From the NCBI GenBank assembly GCA_900312665.1, contig ONZQ02000011.1, positions 1,264,459 to 1,328,458 of the forward strand: DNA of 64,000 nucleotides, given 5' to 3'. Shown here piece after piece: positions 22,810 to 33,701 of the stretch (position 1 is the stretch's first letter; each line of letters begins with the position of its first letter). Below the pieces are notes generated by a model. That model saw only the letters and a list, made by a program, of their open reading frames with translations. It did not search any database and had not been told where the DNA came from. Both the position numbers and the translations under genes were made by a program. This stretch comes from Cephalotrichum gorgonifer (lineage: Eukaryota > Ascomycota > Sordariomycetes > Microascales > Microascaceae).

Positions 22810-24258
22810 ATGCCTCGTCCGAATCTTCCATATGTCCCTCCCTCCTCCGTCCTCATCATCGGAAGCGGGGTCTTTGGCCTGAGCACCGCCCATGCGCTCG
22901 CTACCCGGCCTTCCTTCTCCTCTACGAAAATCACCCTCGTCGACCGGATTACGCACATCAAGGATGGCGACATGCCTAGCACCGACGCGGCGAGTATGGA
23001 CTCCTCCAGGATCATCAGGGCCGACTACGCCGACCCGACGTACACGCGACTCGCGGACGAGGCGCAGGCATTCTGGAGGCAGCAGGGGGACGGTGAGCTA
23101 GGCGGCGGGGGGAGGTACTCTGAGAGCGGGATGTTGGTTGTTGGGGTGGAAGGGACCGGTGGCATGAAATACGTGAAGGAGTCTTACAGGAATGTCAAGG
23201 AACTGGCGGAGGAAGGTGGCTACGGCGAGAAGATCGTCGAGTACGGTTCGTCAGAGGCGGTGACGGGGTTCCTGGGAACCGGGGCGAAGGGGAGCGGGGA
23301 TTGGGGATACCTGAACAAGGTCTCGGGCTGGGCGAATGCCGAGAAGGGCATGGCGTGGCTCCTGGACCAGGTCAAGAGGACGGCGAGGGTCGAGTTCGTG
23401 GGTGGCACGGTAGACTCGCTCGTGTGGGACGGCGAGAAGGGGGAGGTCACGGGGGCGAGGCTCGCTGATGGGACTACGCTCGGGGCGGAGCTCGTCATCG
23501 TTGCTGCGGGAGCGTGGACGGGGGCTCTCGTCGATCTCAGGGGGCTATGCACGGCGACGGGACAAGTCCTCGGGTACATAGACATCACGGAGGAGGAGCA
23601 GGAGAAGCTGAAGGACATGCCCGTGGTACTGAACCTCAGCTCCGGGCTATTCATCATCCCCCCGAGGGACAGGGTTCTTAAGGCTGCGAGGCACGCGTAT
23701 GGGTACCTCAACCCCGTGGATATACCCTCCTCGAAGGTGCTGCAGAAGAAGGTGTCGCTTGACTCGAAGGAGGGCGGGGAATTGGGAACGATGAGGATAT
23801 CCCTGCCAAGGACGAGCGCGGATTCAGAGCCGAGGCTACCGCTCGAGGCGGAGGTCGATCTGCGCCGGGCTATCGAACAGTTCATACCGATATCCGGCCT
23901 GAATGACAGGCCGTTCTCCTCTCGCCGGATCTGCTGGTACGCCGACACGCCGACGGGGGACTACATCGCCGACTACCACCCGGCCTGGAAGGGGGTTTTC
24001 GTGGCGACGGGCGGAAGCGGGCACGGGTACAAGTTCCTGCCTGTACTTGGGAAGAAGATCGTGGACTGCATCACTGGGGAAGGGTCGGAGACGGTGAGGG
24101 AGAAGTGGAGGTGGAGGGACGAGGGAGAGGTGACGATCGTGGATGGCGTCGAGAGTGTGGTGACGAAGGATGGCTCCAGGGCTGGCTATCCCGGGATGGT
24201 TCTTGATAGAGAGCTAGAGGGGAAGGGGATATCTTATCCCAACGGAAATGTTAACTAA
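22810..24258 (+). CDS. FAD-dependent amine oxidase of the sarcosine / saccharopine / fructosyl-amine oxidase family
   Basis: Single-exon gene for a 482-aa DAO-fold flavoenzyme. Family members oxidise secondary amines such as sarcosine, pipecolate, saccharopine or fructosyl-amino acids, releasing H2O2. The N-terminus holds the Rossmann motif LIIGSGVFGLSTAHAL at about 15-30. A family-typical DSSRIIRADYADP follows at about 66. RRICWYADTPTGDYI holds Cys375, the position where the FAD is covalently attached in monomeric sarcosine oxidase and relatives. GGSGHGYKFLPVLG near the C-terminus closes the FAD site. There is no signal peptide and no clear C-terminal peroxisomal SKL; it ends NGNVN. The first ATG is used; upstream in-frame codons start only with TTG. 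The exact substrate is not decidable here. Confidence 0.85.
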   Translation: MPRPNLPYVPPSSVLIIGSGVFGLSTAHALATRPSFSSTKITLVDRITHIKDGDMPSTDAASMDSSRIIRADYADPTYTRLADEAQAFWRQQGDGELGGGGRYSESGMLVVGVEGTGGMKYVKESYRNVKELAEEGGYGEKIVEYGSSEAVTGFLGTGAKGSGDWGYLNKVSGWANAEKGMAWLLDQVKRTARVEFVGGTVDSLVWDGEKGEVTGARLADGTTLGAELVIVAAGAWTGALVDLRGLCTATGQVLGYIDITEEEQEKLKDMPVVLNLSSGLFIIPPRDRVLKAARHAYGYLNPVDIPSSKVLQKKVSLDSKEGGELGTMRISLPRTSADSEPRLPLEAEVDLRRAIEQFIPISGLNDRPFSSRRICWYADTPTGDYIADYHPAWKGVFVATGGSGHGYKFLPVLGKKIVDCITGEGSETVREKWRWRDEGEVTIVDGVESVVTKDGSRAGYPGMVLDRELEGKGISYPNGNVN

Positions 24259-24704
24259 GAAGTAGATGGTATATACCTTATGAGAAGATATTGATGGAAA
24301 GATTAATGGGAAGTGTCGACCTTCCGTATAGCTCGCTTTCTTCCTTCCCTGTGTCATTGCGCATGGCATCAGGAACTCCCATTGCAACATAACCGGATAT
24401 ACGCATATGTGCATAATTCTTGTCCCCTGCATCCACGACGACCTCTCATTCCCCACCTCCCAAGTTTCGCAAAGCAGTGATACTTGACCACGACCCACCA
24501 AATGTTCAAGCTTGCATGAACTCTAGCTTAAGCTCCAAACCTATTTCTAGCTGGCCATAACGATGCGACTCTACCTATCGACGTAACCACCCCTCACGTC
24601 CTCAATCTTACCGCTGCGCAACTGCGCGAAAACCTACATACGCAAACACTCTCCCGACCACCGTCCGTAAATCGAGCGCGGGAAACCCGCAAGACGCAGA
24701 CGAA
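24259..24704. other. Intergenic between flavin oxidase and SR140-like gene
   Basis: 446 bp, same-strand neighbours. No gene, repeat or clear regulatory site seen. Confidence 0.4.
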
Positions 24705-27215
24705 ATGTCCTCGCGCAACCCTCCCGACTCCTTCCCCAATCTCGAATCGAAGCTCCAAAACCCTTCCCGGAAATCCGCCTTTGAAAGGCAAAAGGCGGAA
24801 GCGGAGGCGAAGCGCCGCAGAGAAGCCGCCGAAACCGCGGCCGCCCTCGAAGACTTCGTCAAGAGCTTCGAGGAGGATGACGCCGGCGCCTCCCGCCCGG
24901 GATACTCGTCGAGGGGGGGCATGGGAGTAGGAGGCGGGGGGCCAGGTGCCGGGTTCGGCGGGAGGGGCGGGAGGCCCGGCGGACCGGGGAAGAGGCACTT
25001 CGTGCAGACCGGCATGAAGAGCGGCCCGGGTTCACTGGGCCCGGCGCCGGGCGGATTCGTGAAGAAGAGGGCGTTCGATACGTTTCGCAGTGATGGCGGG
25101 AGAGGAGGGGACAGGGGGACGTTGTCATATGAGGATCAGGAGTTCTCGGGGCAGTCTGCCAAGGGGATCGCGAGGGCCTTCCGCGCAAGTGATGACGAGG
25201 ACGAGGCGGAGGGTCCGGCCAGGGAGGAGGAGATGATTGCACGGCCGACACTGCAGCTCGCGCAGCTGCCGCCGGGCATGTCTCTTGCAGCCATGAAGGC
25301 TTTAATACCCGGAAACCTCGCGGTCGAGAGCGTCAAGATCGTGCCCGGCGCTTCGAGGGCGCATGGCGAGAGGAAGTCTACCGTCGCCATTGTCATACTG
25401 TCGCAGGACACGCCCGCAAACGAGATCGATGCCGCTGTCAGCCAGCTCCAGAACCGGTACCTGGGATTCGGCTTCTACCTATCGATCCACCGGCACCTCT
25501 CCTCCGCTGTTTCGTCCTCCATAGCGACGTCGCAGGTGAGCGCATCCTCCACTTCGGCCCAGCCCTTCGGCGCGAAGCCCGTGGCTCAAGGCAGTGCCTC
25601 ACAACAGGGCGGCGGTGGCTTCCACCGCGGATTCGCCCCGCCGACCTCCTACGGCCCCCCAAGCACGATACAAAGGAGTAGCTTGATGCACGTCCCGGTC
25701 CAGCCCCCACAGGATATCAAGACGGTACAGATGGTTAGCATGGTAATTGAGGGGCTCCTAGAGCACGGCCCGGAGTTCGAGGCCCTGCTGATGACTCGGC
25801 CGGATGTCCAGAAGGAGGAGAAGTGGGCCTGGATCTGGAACCCGCGGAGCGAGGCCGGCGTGTGGTACAGGTGGAAGCTATGGCAGGTCGTCACTGGCGC
25901 TCAGTCCTCTCGCGGAAGGGAGAAGTACCATCCCATTTTCGAGGACAGCCACGCTTGGAAGGAACCTACGAAGGGTCTCCCCTTTGAGTACGTGGCCGAG
26001 CTGGATGAGCTCGTCTCGGACCCCGACTACAACTCGTCGGACGATGAGGAGTGGGAGGGCGACGGAAGTAGGGACAACCCTGCTGCCAAGGAAGTCGATA
26101 AGACGTTCCTAAACCCCCTCGAGAAGGCGAGGTTGACGCACTTGCTATCGCGCCTTCCGACAACGCTATCACATATAAAAAAGGGTGATATTGCGCGGGT
26201 CACGGCGTTTGCCATTACTCATGCGAGTCGTGGCGCCGACGAAGTGGTGGACCTCATCGTCTCCAATATCGACAAGCCCCTCGCTTTATCTGGTGCCAAT
26301 CCCCAGAGAAAGCATGCCGGGAAGGATAGGGATGCTAGTCCCGAGCTAGAAGAGGCTGGGGGAAACAAAGCGGGGAGCGACGGAAGCGACATGAGCGGGG
26401 CGAATCTGGTCGGGCTCTACATTATAAGCGACATCCTATCTTCCTCATCTACGAGCGTGGTCCGCCACGCGTGGAGGTACCGGCAGCTCTTCGAGGCTGC
26501 GCTAAAGGGGAGGAAGACGTTTGAGAAGCTTGGCATGATGGCGCACAGGCACGGGTGGGGGAGGCTGCGCGCGGAGAAGTGGAAGAGGAGCGTCGGTCTG
26601 ATACTGAATCTGTGGGAGGGGTGGTGCGTCTTCCCCGCGGAGAGCCAGGAGCTCTTCGTGCGGAGTTTCGACGACCCGCCCGAGCTGCGGGCGGCGCGGA
26701 AGGCGGAGGAGGTTAGCGAGGAGAAGAAGGGGAGGTGGAAGCCGGTGGAGGCGACCGCTGCGGAGGTGCAGGCGCAGGCTCACGAGGATAGGGGGGAGCC
26801 GATGAACGAGGATGACGTTGTCGGGGAGGAACTACAGGAAGAAGACGTCGAAGGAGAGCCCATGTCGGATGGAGATGCTGAAGGGGAGCCGATGGAAGAG
26901 GACGACGACCCCGAGGGTGAACCGATGGAGGAGAGTGATGCCGAGGGTGTGCCGATGGAGGAGAGCGAACCTGAAGGTGAAGCGATGGAGGAGAGCGATG
27001 GAGCGGACGGCGGCGGGGTCGAGGCCAGGGGTGGGACGTCAGCTGGAGATGAGACCCCGGCGCCGGCGCTGGCACCCGCTTCTGTTGACGAAGGCAAGCA
27101 AGCGGGAGCTGGACCCGTCGCATTTTCATCCGCGAGAAAGGGTCAGCCAAGAAGTCGGATGAGGGCCGTCGATATGTTCGCGGACTCGGACGACGAGGGC
27201 GAGGGTCGCCCCTAA
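24705..27215 (+). CDS. U2 snRNP-associated SURP/CID protein, SR140-like splicing factor
   Basis: Likely spliceosomal protein attached to the U2 snRNP, orthologous in type to human U2SURP/SR140. Single exon, 836 aa. Order of regions: a charged coiled-coil-like N-terminus (about 24-56), a Gly-rich stretch (70-96), a degenerate RRM (about 178-262) and a SURP module (about 340-392, with EHGPEFEALLM). An acidic linker follows at 439-453, then a CID-like helical domain at about 468-655 with ISDILSSSS and the C-terminal GWGRLRAEKWKRSV. From about 697 to 764 there is a tandem acidic repeat of the form EGEPMEESDA, six copies or so. Human SR140 carries comparable D-G-x-P repeats at the same place. The protein ends with RMRAVDMFADSDDE. 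The start ATG has a favourable A at -3. Confidence 0.88.
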   Translation: MSSRNPPDSFPNLESKLQNPSRKSAFERQKAEAEAKRRREAAETAAALEDFVKSFEEDDAGASRPGYSSRGGMGVGGGGPGAGFGGRGGRPGGPGKRHFVQTGMKSGPGSLGPAPGGFVKKRAFDTFRSDGGRGGDRGTLSYEDQEFSGQSAKGIARAFRASDDEDEAEGPAREEEMIARPTLQLAQLPPGMSLAAMKALIPGNLAVESVKIVPGASRAHGERKSTVAIVILSQDTPANEIDAAVSQLQNRYLGFGFYLSIHRHLSSAVSSSIATSQVSASSTSAQPFGAKPVAQGSASQQGGGGFHRGFAPPTSYGPPSTIQRSSLMHVPVQPPQDIKTVQMVSMVIEGLLEHGPEFEALLMTRPDVQKEEKWAWIWNPRSEAGVWYRWKLWQVVTGAQSSRGREKYHPIFEDSHAWKEPTKGLPFEYVAELDELVSDPDYNSSDDEEWEGDGSRDNPAAKEVDKTFLNPLEKARLTHLLSRLPTTLSHIKKGDIARVTAFAITHASRGADEVVDLIVSNIDKPLALSGANPQRKHAGKDRDASPELEEAGGNKAGSDGSDMSGANLVGLYIISDILSSSSTSVVRHAWRYRQLFEAALKGRKTFEKLGMMAHRHGWGRLRAEKWKRSVGLILNLWEGWCVFPAESQELFVRSFDDPPELRAARKAEEVSEEKKGRWKPVEATAAEVQAQAHEDRGEPMNEDDVVGEELQEEDVEGEPMSDGDAEGEPMEEDDDPEGEPMEESDAEGVPMEESEPEGEAMEESDGADGGGVEARGGTSAGDETPAPALAPASVDEGKQAGAGPVAFSSARKGQPRSRMRAVDMFADSDDEGEGRP

Positions 27216-29628
27216 GGGGCGGCTAGCTCGGCGTCGCTGATACACCATTGACCTCCAGTAGCCTGGCTCTACGCCATGCTCGCGGGTAGGCATGGGTATG
27301 GTTATGGTGTGGGCGAGTGACGGATCACATCGAAGACTTATTTCTTGGCTCCGGGGGAGAAACGTGGGAGGATCCTTGTCTGTTGGGGTAATATCGATTT
27401 TGTCAGACCGGACCTTGGATAAGGCAGGCAACCTTAGGAACCCTGTCCACTCCCCCGCTTTTACAGCCCGCTCGAGGACCTGTGACCTCTGGAAAGGATG
27501 AAGGAATCAAAGTAGATTGCCCCCTTCACACCGTGATGCCCTTGACGTTTTGGCTAGTTTGATGTAGCCCTTTTTGAGGCAAGCCGGCGTAGGCGTGGAC
27601 CCAACCTCCCGGATCACACGCAATTTAAATCTCGGGCAGTCGGCATACAAGCATATGTAGGACCAGTGTTCGTTCACAAGCGGCGGGAGCTTACTTATAT
27701 GTGGGTCAAGGATACCTACCACGCCTTGGAGCATTGAGCATGTGTGAACTACGAGCTGTAGTTACTTGGTAGAACCGGATTTAAATCTATTACAAGTATT
27801 GCCAGCTGTTGGAACGGGTTGTGATACGAGCGGGTTTGATGCAGGAGCGAGCCACGGAGCTTGCTTGCTCACTTGGACTTCTTGCCCGTGTTGTGGAGGG
27901 GAGAGGGGTGGTGGCGGACCAATGAAAACTTGCTCAAGTTGCGGCTTGGGCGGGGCGGACCTGGGCCCCACGTTCGCTCTTTGCTCGGGTGCATGCACAT
28001 GTCATACTTTTCGACCTCCCATCATGGAAGATTTCGATTTTTAAGCCCTTGCTGGACATGATTCACCCCTGGGTACTCAAGCGATGATATGGTATGGAGG
28101 GTGGGCGAAGACTATGAAGGGGCTAGAGATTCCTAACTGCTTTTACGTAACTCGATCCGTGGCATTTTGTATTAGTGAAGCTGAGGTTAGTGATGGTGAT
28201 GATGGTGGCACAGGACTCGCCATCGATTCCGGTGCTACTCTCGGAGAGCCTACGCTTGAAGCTGGGAGGGCCACGGGCTGAGGTATGTACTCGCTTGGTC
28301 CTGGTGAGAATTCCACGGCAAGTACTTCACCACGCGGGGTCAGCCACCACCTCACTCCCCTAAGACGTTCCATTTGCGGTTCCCTCGAGGAATGGTCGGA
28401 GGAAAATACTTTCAATGCCATTGAGAGATGGCAGGAGCACCATGAGCCCCAAGCGTACCAGTAAGTGTAAGTGTTTTTAGTACATTGCAAGGTGTCGAGG
28501 TACGAAGTAGAGTACATTGCAACTAGGGGTCAGAGGTACCCACCCGGATGGCGATACTGCTAGTTAATGTCCTGCCAGAATATCTGTATTATCCATCTTG
28601 TCTGCCGGTGCAAGTGGAGCTTTCATCTTCCATCATCAACCTTGAAATCCAACATCGATATTCTTTCGTTCCTTCCCTCTCGGACAGGCCAGTTCGTTCC
28701 CGTCCTCGACCCACACTCACACTCACACCATACCATACTCGCACACACCATTGACGCTACGATTGAGTACTTGTGCCCGCACCCGTACTTTACCTAATTC
28801 TTTGTAGCTCACCTCACCTCACCTCATCCGTCATCCAAACACGCAACCTCACCACCCGCGGCGCTTCCTTTTTCCGGACTCTAACGTTGGCCTCGGACCC
28901 GCACACCCCCCTCCATGACACCCGATTACCCTCGCTGACAGATCCTCTTCTTCCCTGGTGCTGCGTGGGGGGAGAAAACGCTACCGGCATTTTCCTGCTT
29001 GTACTCGTACAGGTAGGCTCAAGGCTCGACTCGCGGGCGTGAGCACATTAACAATACTCCCACGATCCCGGACAACCTCTGCGCAAGTTTCTCCAAACCA
29101 CTCTTTCCGATCTCTACTTGTCCATACCGAGTTCCGCCTCGCCGTGGCCAGCGCCCCTCCTCCTACGGCGATCACCCTTGGGGACCCCTCGATCAGGAAT
29201 TGGTATCGTCGCATCTTCGCATTTTTTTTCTTCTTTATCATTTTTAGTCCGCACGAGGATTGAACCTGGCCACTAGGAACTTAAACCTTATCCGCCACTA
29301 CATTTCGGAACCTTGCAGTCCCCTCCTTGTTCGGCCGGTTATCCCTACGGGAGCGCAAGTTCTGTTGTCCGGTGAAGGACGTTTGTCGGGGTACATCCAC
29401 TGTCCGTACTCCGACGCGCGAGCAGACTGGTTGATGCCCCTCCAGGGTCTCGCTTGCGCCCAGACAACCCTAGAGGCCGTCAGCACCAGCACGACGTATC
29501 TGGGCTCTTGTCCGACGGCTCTCCCCCCTGCGGCTCCCGGTGCGACGACAAGCTTCGAACGTCTACCCGCTTGGCGCACCTACCCGACTGATATGGCCTG
29601 AGCTACGGCAGGTATCCTATCAGCGAAA
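27216..29628. other. 2.4-kb region upstream of the copper-fist gene
   Basis: No established gene. From about 28560 the sequence becomes pyrimidine-rich, consistent with a long 5' UTR of the downstream regulator. Three TTGCTC words, the core of the yeast Mac1 copper-response element TTTGCTC, lie at 27865-27870, 27930-27935 and 27981-27986, the last one as full TTTGCTC (27980-27986). A small Cys-rich open frame overlaps two of them (separate entry). Confidence 0.4.
27922..28044 (+). CDS. Candidate 40-aa Cys-rich peptide (speculative)
   Basis: An ATG-initiated frame of 40 codons reads MKTCSSCGLGGADLGP and then LCSGACTCHTF, giving five Cys (positions 4, 7, 21, 25, 27) and a neighbouring His, ending in an acidic MEDFDF tail. 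The frame stays open and Cys-rich upstream (SCPCCGGERGGGG) but without an upstream ATG, so a first exon would be needed for a longer product. It lies 1.6 kb upstream of a copper-fist regulator. The pattern recalls small metal-binding peptides but is not a known metallothionein signature. A random GC-rich open frame is the main alternative. Confidence 0.15.
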   Translation: MKTCSSCGLGGADLGPTFALCSGACTCHTFRPPIMEDFDF

Positions 29629-31593
29629 ATGCCCATCATAAATGGCCTGAAGATGGCCTGGTGAGTTTACTATTCCTCGTTGGCCCCACCTTCAGCCGCC
29701 CACCGCCCCTCCCTCCCCCCCCTCCCACCCTCTCACCCAAGGATACTTCTGTGTTTGGAGATCCTCTTCATACCCTCCTTTCTCAATTCAGCTTCCTCGA
29801 GTACCTCTCCACTATGCATCCAGATCCATCCCCTCTGTTCCACTCCCACGCCTACTAGTGACACTACTCTCATGCCTTGGATACCTCAGAGCGAGCGCTA
29901 ACTGTTGCTCCCCTGCAGTGAGCCATGCATCCGCGGGCATCGCTCCACCAAATGCAATCATGCCAACGAGCGCCTCATGGTCCCCGTCCGGAAACCCGGA
30001 CGGCCCCTCAGCCTCTGCCCGCACCCACCCTCCCGACAATGTGGGTGCGCTGGCGTGACGGCCGCGATCCCGCGCAAACAGACTTGTCACTGCGGAACGA
30101 GCAAGCCCAGCGCGCCAAAAGGAAGCGCATCTCCTGAAGAGGCGTCACCCGCCCCGAGCGACCCATCTACGAAGTCACCGACCCAGTCCGGGGCCACCCC
30201 ATCGTCGTTCCGAGTGCAGAAGGCGTCGAAGCCGTCAAGACCAAGTAGGAAGGCGTCGATCGATCCCGCGACTCTCGAGCGGATGGATGCTAGTCAGATT
30301 CATATAGTGCCTGCCTACGACGCGAGGCAACAAGCGCAAACGCGAAACGGCACCACCATGCACCATGTTCCGGCTGCCGCGGTAAACGGGTATTCGTCAG
30401 TGCCTATCTCGCCACACCATGCCGGGCCGGCCAACCCGATGATCTACCCCTTTTATCCCCACCAGCTACCCCCTTCGGCGTTAGACCATTCGATACAGCC
30501 CAGCCCGGGAGGCGCGCACCCTGGTAGCGTGTCGAGCCAACCGTCGAGCTCAGGACACAATCCGCGGCTAGCCCCCGGACCGATGTCCAACCATATATCA
30601 GCTGGACCCTCCTCCCAGGATCCGAATTCAGGAGCCGAGATTCCGGAACCGAAGAAGGGGAGTTGCTGCCAGCCTGCGTCGCCACCGTCGGAGACGAAAC
30701 CGATGCCCGGGGTAGGTCACGGTGCAGTGCCACACGTCCAGCAGGCCAGCCCCGGAGTGATGACGCCAAACATGGTGCCGAATCAGCCGCCCTATTCGCA
30801 TCCTCACACACCTTACTTTTCTCAGCCGACCATATTCACATACCCCCCTCACTACGGCTCGTATCTCCATCCGTTACTCCCCGAGTTATGGAAGCAGAGC
30901 ATGGATTCTATGACGGCACAGGCACTTGGCAACCCAAATACCATGGGGGCGCCGGATCTCAACTTCATGGCGACGGGCACCCCCACGACGCCCACGCTCG
31001 GGTCGTCGCACGTCTGCACCTGCGGGAGCTCATGCCAGTGCGTCGGCTGCGCAGCGCACCCGTACAATGAAGCGACGCAGAACTACGTCCGTTCAGCGTG
31101 GAACTCGATGATGGGCGATGCGTGGGGAAACGGCATGACTCAGTCCCTACAGGGCTCGACGCAATTCCATGCAGGGAGCCCGCACCTGTCGGATCTTAAC
31201 GGTGGCGAGCCCACCAATGGGCGACGTAGTGTGGCATCTCCCGTGCTTGGAAACGGCGACACTTCGATCTCGACAGCGGCAACCCCGGTCGCCCCTGAGA
31301 CCAACCGGGTGGCCAACGGAGGTGGGTGCTGCGGATCGGGACCGGAGCAGACGAAAGCAGGCACCGGTCCGGTACCGACCACAACGTCGCCGTCGCCGCA
31401 GACACCCTCTGATACGGCGTCAGGCACCAGCGAGGAGCAGACGTTGTCGGCCAGCGATTTCTTCTTTGTCACGTATCCATTTGGGAATGATTGCATGGGG
31501 GACACGGCATCGTGTCCGTGCGGAGACGACTGCCAGTGTCTCGGGTGCGTGGTGCATGGGAATCCCATTGGCGAGGGGATATCGGGATCATAA
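29629..31593 (+). CDS. Copper-fist transcription factor, GRISEA/Mac1/Cuf1 type
   Basis: Copper-sensing nuclear activator that, in relatives, turns on high-affinity copper uptake genes when copper is low. Two exons: 29629-29660 (32 nt, the first ten codons and part of Cys11) and 29919-31593, with a 258-nt intron (GTGAGT donor, gctaact branch site). Joined length is 568 aa. The N-terminus MPIINGLKMACEPCIRGHRS is the copper-fist domain with zinc ligands C11, C14, C23 and H25 and the minor-groove RKPGRP motif, followed by a CPHPPSRQCGC and QTCHCG copper-cluster region. The C-terminal half holds two Cys-rich motifs, CTCGSSCQCVGC (about 377-388) and CPCGDDCQCLGC (about 543-554), matching the copper-sensing motifs of Mac1 and GRISEA. 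CC pairs at about 260 and 481 are extra. Calling from the long exon alone would lose the real N-terminus. Confidence 0.92.
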
Positions 31594-32213
31594 CGGGGAC
31601 GGACCTGGGGATTGTGATTTTGTTGATGCTTGATACCCAACTCATGACTTGGTTGAGATGCTGGAGAGGGAATCTTTTAATGGTCCCCAGATGAGGGGAG
31701 TTCATACGAGGAAAAGAAGGAAGCGGCATATAGAACGTAGGGCGTGTGTTGCTGGTATAATCTCTGCTCTTGCCCTGTTGGTTTAAGGGTCTTGGGAGCA
31801 CGGAGTTATTTACGGGTTTTTGGGTTCGCCTCATAAGGTGTGGGGGGTATGGGACATAACTATCGTAACAATCCGGGACGAACAACGTTGGTAGGGCCGA
31901 AGAACAGCAAATATTTACGATGTCTATGGCCGTTTACCTTTCGTCATCCTAGTTTGCCCATATTGGTGATGCTTATTTCGGGGTGATTGATTTGAATATG
32001 CATGTACCGGGGTTATTATCTGCTTTAAGGCATACCCGGTCAACATCAATGTACCTTCAAACATTCCATGATACAACACACATCCCGGTTCAGACACCTC
32101 TAATACCAACCCAACATCCACAGCTACGATTACGACTTTTACAAAGACTACAAGTAAACAGTCTCATAGTTTGCATACACCGATCCTCACGCGGGAAGAC
32201 TCACAAAAGACCA
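31594..32213. other. Intergenic between copper-fist gene and RS-rich protein gene
   Basis: 620 bp. The open frame of the next gene extends back to 31983, but the upstream part lacks RS character and is probably 5' UTR. Nothing else seen. Confidence 0.4.
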
Positions 32214-33326
32214 ATGGATGCCCGGGACGACGGACGACTGGGTGGGAGGCGCAGCGCAAGGTCGAGGTCAAGATCACCACGCGCACACCGCGAACGGAGG
32301 GCGCGGCGGTCGCCGGAGGATGACGGCCGGCGGGAGCGGCGGTCGGAGAGGTCGGAGAGGTCTCGGGGGGAGAGGAGGCATAGGTCGCCAAGAGAAAGTC
32401 GGAGTGAGGAGGTGGCAAAGGAGCTACCCTTCGGATCGAGGAAGCTGGTCAAGGGGGACTTTGAGGCATTCAGGCCACTCCTGGGGTATTACTTAAGTAT
32501 CCAGAAGCAGAAGGACGTGGCGAAGATGCAGGAGAGGGAGGTGAAGGGACGGTGGAAGAGCTTTCTCGCGAAGTGGAACGCGGGAACGTTGGCGGAGGGG
32601 TGGTACGACCCGAGCATCTGGGAGCTTGCCGTGAGCCAAGCCAAGGATGCCGAGGGCGAGGAGAGGGAGTGGCCGGAATCGCCTAGAGATACGGAGCACG
32701 CGCCACGCCGGAGGGAGCCGAGCGAACCGAGAGATCTCGCGCGGGCGGATGAGAACGAGGACGACTCTGACAGCAACTCGGACGGAGACGACATTGGCGC
32801 CCCGCTACCCCCATCCCACCGCGGCAGCGGCAGCGCAAGGCACACTGCGCCGACGCCTCGCCTCCAGGACCTCCGGCTCCGTGACGAGCTTCTGCAGGAG
32901 GAGATGGCGCACGACAGGTCTGATCGTGCGGCGGCCGCTCGGCACGCGCGGACGGCCGACAGGCGCGAGCAGAAGGAGCGGCTGGAGGAGCTCGTGCCGC
33001 GCGCGGAGCCGGGGAGTCGAGAGAGAAAGCTGGAGAAGAAGAAGGAGGTGAACGCTAAGATGAGCGAGTTCAGGGAGAGGTCGCCGGGCGGGGAGGTGGA
33101 CGAGGGGACGCTGATGGGGGACGGGGGCGGATCGCTGGCGGAGGTGAAGAGGCTGGAGGCGCTGAAGGCGAAGAAGAAGACGGAGAGGGAGGTGAGGAGG
33201 GAGGAGATTTGGAGGGCGAGGATGGCGGAGCGGGAGGAGAGGGTCCAGGAGTATAGGGAGAGGGAGGAGGAGACGGTTGCGATGCTGAAGGAGTTGGCGA
33301 GGAGTACGGGGAGGGGCGGGTTGTAG
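32214..33326 (+). CDS. RS-rich nuclear protein, possibly splicing-related (HEL117/SCI1-like)
   Basis: Single-exon gene for a 370-aa highly charged protein. Residues about 10-65 are Arg/Ser/Glu-rich (RSARSRSRSPRAHRERRARR), as in SR-type nuclear proteins. A folded-looking block follows at about 70-140 (KLVKGDFEAFRPLLGYYLS, then WKSFLAKWNAGTLAEGWYDP). It resembles the conserved core of a eukaryotic family that fungal genomes often label RNA helicase hel117 or style cell-cycle inhibitor-like, despite no helicase motifs. The C-terminal half is long charged helix, probably coiled coil (KRLEALKAKKKTEREVRREE). I chose the ATG at 32214, which has good context (accaATGG) and begins the charged region; the frame itself opens upstream. 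The molecular role is unknown and the family link is a memory-based inference. Confidence 0.7.
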   Translation: MDARDDGRLGGRRSARSRSRSPRAHRERRARRSPEDDGRRERRSERSERSRGERRHRSPRESRSEEVAKELPFGSRKLVKGDFEAFRPLLGYYLSIQKQKDVAKMQEREVKGRWKSFLAKWNAGTLAEGWYDPSIWELAVSQAKDAEGEEREWPESPRDTEHAPRRREPSEPRDLARADENEDDSDSNSDGDDIGAPLPPSHRGSGSARHTAPTPRLQDLRLRDELLQEEMAHDRSDRAAAARHARTADRREQKERLEELVPRAEPGSRERKLEKKKEVNAKMSEFRERSPGGEVDEGTLMGDGGGSLAEVKRLEALKAKKKTEREVRREEIWRARMAEREERVQEYREREEETVAMLKELARSTGRGGL

Positions 33327-33701
33327 TGGGTGAGTGTGAGGATAATGAATTTGGGTTGGTTCTGGCTGGTGATGGTGATATCTGTTGTTCGGGGCGTCTG
33401 CTACTTCGGCGGAGTGCGGAAGGGCGGCGTGGAAGATCGCCACATCCGTATCCACGCCCACATCCGCATCCACATCCGCCGCATACATACTTTGGCGAAG
33501 ACCCACCAAAAAAATAATGCGCAAAAATTACCAAAACTTACATGTACCAACGAATCCCCGGAAAGCACAACGACTCATCGCCTCCCCCCATACATATTAC
33601 TGTTCTACTAGAAGAAAGGAAAGGGGGTGAAAAAATTTCAAAGACCACAGGGAAAAAAAAAAGAGGAAAATTCTCTGACCGTGAAGAACACTCTCTCAAA
33701 A
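33327..33701. other. Intergenic with imperfect CCACAT-type repeats
   Basis: 375 bp. About 33440-33482 carries imperfect hexamer units (ccacatccgtatccacgccc and similar). The remainder is A-rich leader before the methyltransferase gene. Confidence 0.5.

Noticed and set aside
29240..29300. tRNA-like B-box (GGTTCAATCC on the minus strand)
   Set aside because: The arms around it do not pair into a T stem and no A box is in register.
31983..32213. N-terminal extension of the RS-rich protein
   Set aside because: In frame, but its composition differs sharply from the charged protein, and the ATG at 32214 has better context.
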